Below are positions 61,569 through 64,000 of a stretch of DNA of 64,000 nucleotides, piece after piece. Both the position numbers and the translations under genes were made by a program. Every line of letters starts with the position of its first letter. Position 1 is the first letter of the stretch. Source of the DNA: Onishia niordana (lineage in GTDB: Bacteria; Pseudomonadota; Gammaproteobacteria; Pseudomonadales; Halomonadaceae). Below the pieces are notes generated by a model, which saw only the letters and a program-made list of their open reading frames with translations, did not search any database and was not told the origin of the DNA. The stretch spans positions 1-64,000 of the forward strand of contig NZ_SDSD01000004.1 in the NCBI RefSeq assembly GCF_004798965.1, written 5' to 3'.

Positions 61569-62948
61569 ATGTCGAACACTTCCTTCGTTTCTTCCGACGA
61601 GATTCGCGACCGTTTCTCGAAGGCAATGTCGGCCATGTATCAGGCCGAGGTGCCCCAGTACGAGACACTGCTTGAGCTAGTCGAAGAGGTGAATCGCGAG
61701 ACGCTCGAGCGTGACACCGAACTCGCCGAGCGGCTCTCAGCCCATGACGAGCTGAATCGTCTCGGGGTCGAACGCCACGGCGCCATTCGCGTCGGCACCT
61801 CAGAAGAGCTTGCCATGCTGCGCCGTCTGTTCGCAGTGATGGGCATGCACCCGGTCGGCTACTACGATCTCTCCGAGGCCGGGGTCCCGGTGCATTCCAC
61901 CGCCTTCCGGCCCATCGACGATGCCGCCCTCGCCCGCAACCCCTTCCGGGTCTTCACCTCGCTGCTACGCCTGGAGCTGATCGAGAACCCCACACTTCGC
62001 GAGCGGGCCGCGTCGATCCTTGCCGAGCGCGACATCTTCACCGCCGGCGCCCGGGAATTGATCGCACTCGGCGAATCTCAGGGCGGGCTCAACGACGAAC
62101 AGGCCGATCGCTTCGTCGCCGAGGCACTGGAGACCTTTCGCTGGCACCGGAATGCCACCGTGGATCTCGCCACCTACGAGGCGCTGAACGCCGAGCATCG
62201 GCTGATCGCCGATGTGGTCTGCTTCCGTGGCCCACACATCAACCACCTGACACCGCGCACCTTGAATATCGACGAGGCCCAGAAGCGCATGCCGGCCGCC
62301 GGCATGAACGCCAAGGAAGTCATCGAGGGGCCGCCCCGTCGTAACTGCCCGATCCTGCTGCGCCAGACCAGCTTCAAGGCTCTCGAGGAACCGACTCAGT
62401 TCAAGGGCGAGCGTCAGGGCACCCACACCGCCCGCTTCGGCGAGATCGAACAGCGCGGCGTGGCGCTGACCGCCAAGGGCCGGACGCTCTATGATCGCCT
62501 GCTTACCGCCTCCCGGGAAAAGACCCAAGGGCTCGCCAACGACGCCCACCAGCAGGCGCTGGCCGAGGTATTCGCCGAGTTCCCGGATGATGAGGCGACC
62601 CTGCGCCGCGAGGAACTGGCCTTCTTCGAATACCGCCTCACCGGCGCCGGGCAAACAGCCGATGCAGGCCATGAAACGGATCTGGAAGCGCTGATTGCGC
62701 AGGGGCTGGTCACGGCTAGGCCGATTACCTATGAGGACTTCCTGCCAGTCAGTGCGGCGGGCATTTTCCAGTCAAACCTCGGCGGCACGCAGAACGATGC
62801 CTATACCGGCCACGCCAACAAGGGAGCGTTTGAAGCCGCCTTGGGCGCCGCCGTCACCAATGAGCTCGCCCTCTACGCCGAGCGCGAAGCTGCCTCGAAG
62901 GCCAGGGTGCTCAGGGCACTGGGTCATACCATCGCGGTTAATGATTGA
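61569..62948 (+). CDS. hglS: 2-oxoadipate dioxygenase/decarboxylase (DUF1338)
   Basis: A 459-residue Fe(II) enzyme converting 2-oxoadipate to D-2-hydroxyglutarate in D-lysine/2-aminoadipate catabolism. His70 (VERHGAIRVG) with Arg74, His226 (GPHINHLTPRTLNID) and Glu294 (FGEIEQRGVAL) fall at exactly the residue numbers reported for the Pseudomonas HglS metal and substrate sites. The C-terminal YEDFLPVSAAGIFQSNLGG is also conserved. It starts MSNTSFVSSDEIRDRF with GGAG upstream. It is divergent from a LysR gene; no other lysine-catabolic genes are in the window. Confidence 0.93.
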   Translation: MSNTSFVSSDEIRDRFSKAMSAMYQAEVPQYETLLELVEEVNRETLERDTELAERLSAHDELNRLGVERHGAIRVGTSEELAMLRRLFAVMGMHPVGYYDLSEAGVPVHSTAFRPIDDAALARNPFRVFTSLLRLELIENPTLRERAASILAERDIFTAGARELIALGESQGGLNDEQADRFVAEALETFRWHRNATVDLATYEALNAEHRLIADVVCFRGPHINHLTPRTLNIDEAQKRMPAAGMNAKEVIEGPPRRNCPILLRQTSFKALEEPTQFKGERQGTHTARFGEIEQRGVALTAKGRTLYDRLLTASREKTQGLANDAHQQALAEVFAEFPDDEATLRREELAFFEYRLTGAGQTADAGHETDLEALIAQGLVTARPITYEDFLPVSAAGIFQSNLGGTQNDAYTGHANKGAFEAALGAAVTNELALYAEREAASKARVLRALGHTIAVND

Positions 62949-63341
62949 ACCTGGGAGCAAAGAAGAACGCCACTTCACCGCCCTATGTAGCTCCAGGAAG
63001 GCTTCTAACGCTTCCTGGGGCTTACCATCACTGTGTGGTCGTCAAGCGTTCGCTATGCCTTCGCCTGACAGCTAGCCGCCGGATAGCCATCCATTCGCCA
63101 ATAACAAGGCGATACTCCACCAGCTGCCGAGAAAAATGGCCGTCATTGCAGCACTGGAAAACGGCGCGATCGAGAACTAATATTTTAGTGCTAACAGGCG
63201 ACTTAGCCCTTGAGCTGCAATCTAACCTTGAGGACTTAGATTTATACTAAGTCAACACCTGCTAAAACATACATGAAAATAAAAATGTATGACATATAGC
63301 TAGATAGACAACCACTATTCTTGCCTTAGCAGGTATTCCTC
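62949..63341. other. Intergenic region after hglS
   Basis: No supported gene in these 393 bases. A hairpin CCAGGAAG / CTTCCTGG (62993-63000, 63011-63018) may end the hglS transcript. The stretch around 63180-63320 is AT-rich and probably holds the promoter of the following PilZ gene. Confidence 0.45.
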
Positions 63342-64000
63342 ATGAGTCTTCTAGCCCCGAATCAAAACCCTTCTGCGACGATTATTCGCTCACTGCTGCA
63401 ACACACGCATGAGCTCTCCCTGTATTCCTCGGACATGCCTTATGCCCTGACAGCAGACGTAGTAGAACTAGATCGAAATACTGGTCGTCTGGTGTTGGAA
63501 GTGGAATATGCAGGATCAGATTTGGAGCACTATCTCGCCGGAGGGTTGAGCTTCGACCTGGAGGGGCTAAAGGGACCGCTAGGCGCCGAACGCGACACCT
63601 ACAGCCTGAATCAGGTCACCGCCAAACTGCTCAAGACTGACAGTGCGCTTTATCGCCTGGAGTGCCAGCTTCCAGAATCCATCTTCTCCAAGGAAAATCG
63701 GGGGAGAGTACGTATCCCCTTCATTCTCGGCATGCAGGCCCGGGTCAGTCTCGACGTGTATCTGCATGAGCTCAACGTACCCGGCAGGCTACGCAACCTC
63801 TCCGTTGGTGGCTGCATGGTCGATATCGACCTCGCGGACAGCATTGCGATTAACGTGGGCCAAGAAATCCCGGGGGTAACGCTTGAATTTCCCAATGGCG
63901 AAAGCTTCTTCGCCGAAGGCAATATTCGTCATATTCGTCCCTTCGGTAACCATGGCCATGCCGTCGCCGGTATTCAGTTCATCAACTTGTCGATGGCTCA
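63342..64000 (+). CDS. YcgR-like PilZ-domain protein (partial, cut by window end)
   Basis: An open frame of 219 codons that runs off the window. The first ~115 residues (MSLLAPNQNPSATIIRSLLQ, then TADVVELDRNTGRLVLEVEY) resemble the YcgR N-terminal domain. From about residue 125 a PilZ domain begins: RGRVRIPFILGMQARVSLDV with the Arg cluster, then RLRNLSVGGCMVDI, matching the (D/N)xSxxG c-di-GMP motif. It is thus a probable c-di-GMP-dependent flagellar brake or related effector. A short AGG precedes the ATG. Confidence 0.85.
   Translation, partial: MSLLAPNQNPSATIIRSLLQHTHELSLYSSDMPYALTADVVELDRNTGRLVLEVEYAGSDLEHYLAGGLSFDLEGLKGPLGAERDTYSLNQVTAKLLKTDSALYRLECQLPESIFSKENRGRVRIPFILGMQARVSLDVYLHELNVPGRLRNLSVGGCMVDIDLADSIAINVGQEIPGVTLEFPNGESFFAEGNIRHIRPFGNHGHAVAGIQFINLSMA

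Noticed and set aside
63076-63180. Short frame ending AVIAALENGAIEN before the PilZ gene
   Set aside because: It has no start or ribosome binding site and no recognised homology; could be a gene remnant but cannot be supported.

Overview
The window reads as the chromosome of a GC-rich gammaproteobacterium. The housekeeping blocks (gmk-rpoZ-spoT-ridA; oxyR-recG; ubiC-ubiA-phoB-phoR), the Na+-coupled AGCS and NSS transporters and the hglS/DUF1338 gene fit a halophile of the Halomonas type. That genus assignment is an inference from gene content and codon style; no marker such as 16S is present.

Region 1 (about 1-23.4 kb) is an accessory metal and periplasmic thiol-redox island. From the left it holds a CDF exporter, a DsbA-like oxidoreductase and an M23 peptidase (minus strand), a GTG-started DegP/MucD-type protease, and a CadR/PbrR-type MerR regulator divergent from an HMA-CDF fusion transporter. 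After a decayed transposase come a methyltransferase, a Tat-exported multicopper oxidase and a CcdA protein (minus strand). Divergent from these is a peroxiredoxin / CueR-like MerR / CopA Cu+-ATPase operon. A long plus-strand run follows: a 44-residue membrane protein, DsbG, a TVP38-type protein, DsbE, Lgt, a free-standing DsbD alpha domain and a TauE/SafE-type membrane protein. After a minus-strand MerR gene, the plus strand continues with a Met-rich periplasmic peptide, SCO, DUF411, TlpA, a Cys-rich membrane protein, a second CcdA, a BNR/YCF48-like protein and a monohaem cytochrome c. Five promoters with the stretched 19-20 bp spacer used by MerR-family activators lie in this block, so much of it looks metal-inducible. 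The set covers metal export (CDF, CopA), Cu(I) oxidation (multicopper oxidase) and a relay that carries reductant across the membrane (two CcdA, TauE/SafE) to periplasmic thioredoxin-like proteins (DsbDalpha, DsbE, TlpA, DsbG, SCO). It also covers lipoprotein maturation (Lgt) and peroxide removal.

Region 2 (23.4-34.4 kb) starts with an IS5-family transposase stub, then a soluble PAS-PAS chemoreceptor (BdlA-like architecture), a two-Cys OhrR without ohr beside it, and two MFS exporters. It ends in a three-gene module: a histidine kinase with a periplasmic solute-binding domain, a sigma-54 response regulator, and an AGCS amino-acid symporter preceded by a correctly spaced -24/-12 promoter.

Region 3 (34.6-56.5 kb) is mostly core genome: gmk, rpoZ, spoT, ridA, thpR, a PagL-like lipid A deacylase, an SDR protein, oxyR-recG, HU, a rubredoxin-reductase-like flavoprotein, ubiC-ubiA, phoB-phoR (with a Pho box), cysZ, phoU, a YciA-type thioesterase, an orphan DctP protein, uvrD, hexR and a small PA3496-like protein.

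Region 4 (56.6-64 kb) carries a sugar-nucleotide-type epimerase, an NSS Na+ symporter, a DUF72 protein, a LysR regulator divergent from hglS (2-oxoadipate dioxygenase/decarboxylase), and a PilZ-domain protein cut by the window edge. No tRNA, rRNA, CRISPR array, integrase or complete insertion sequence was found.
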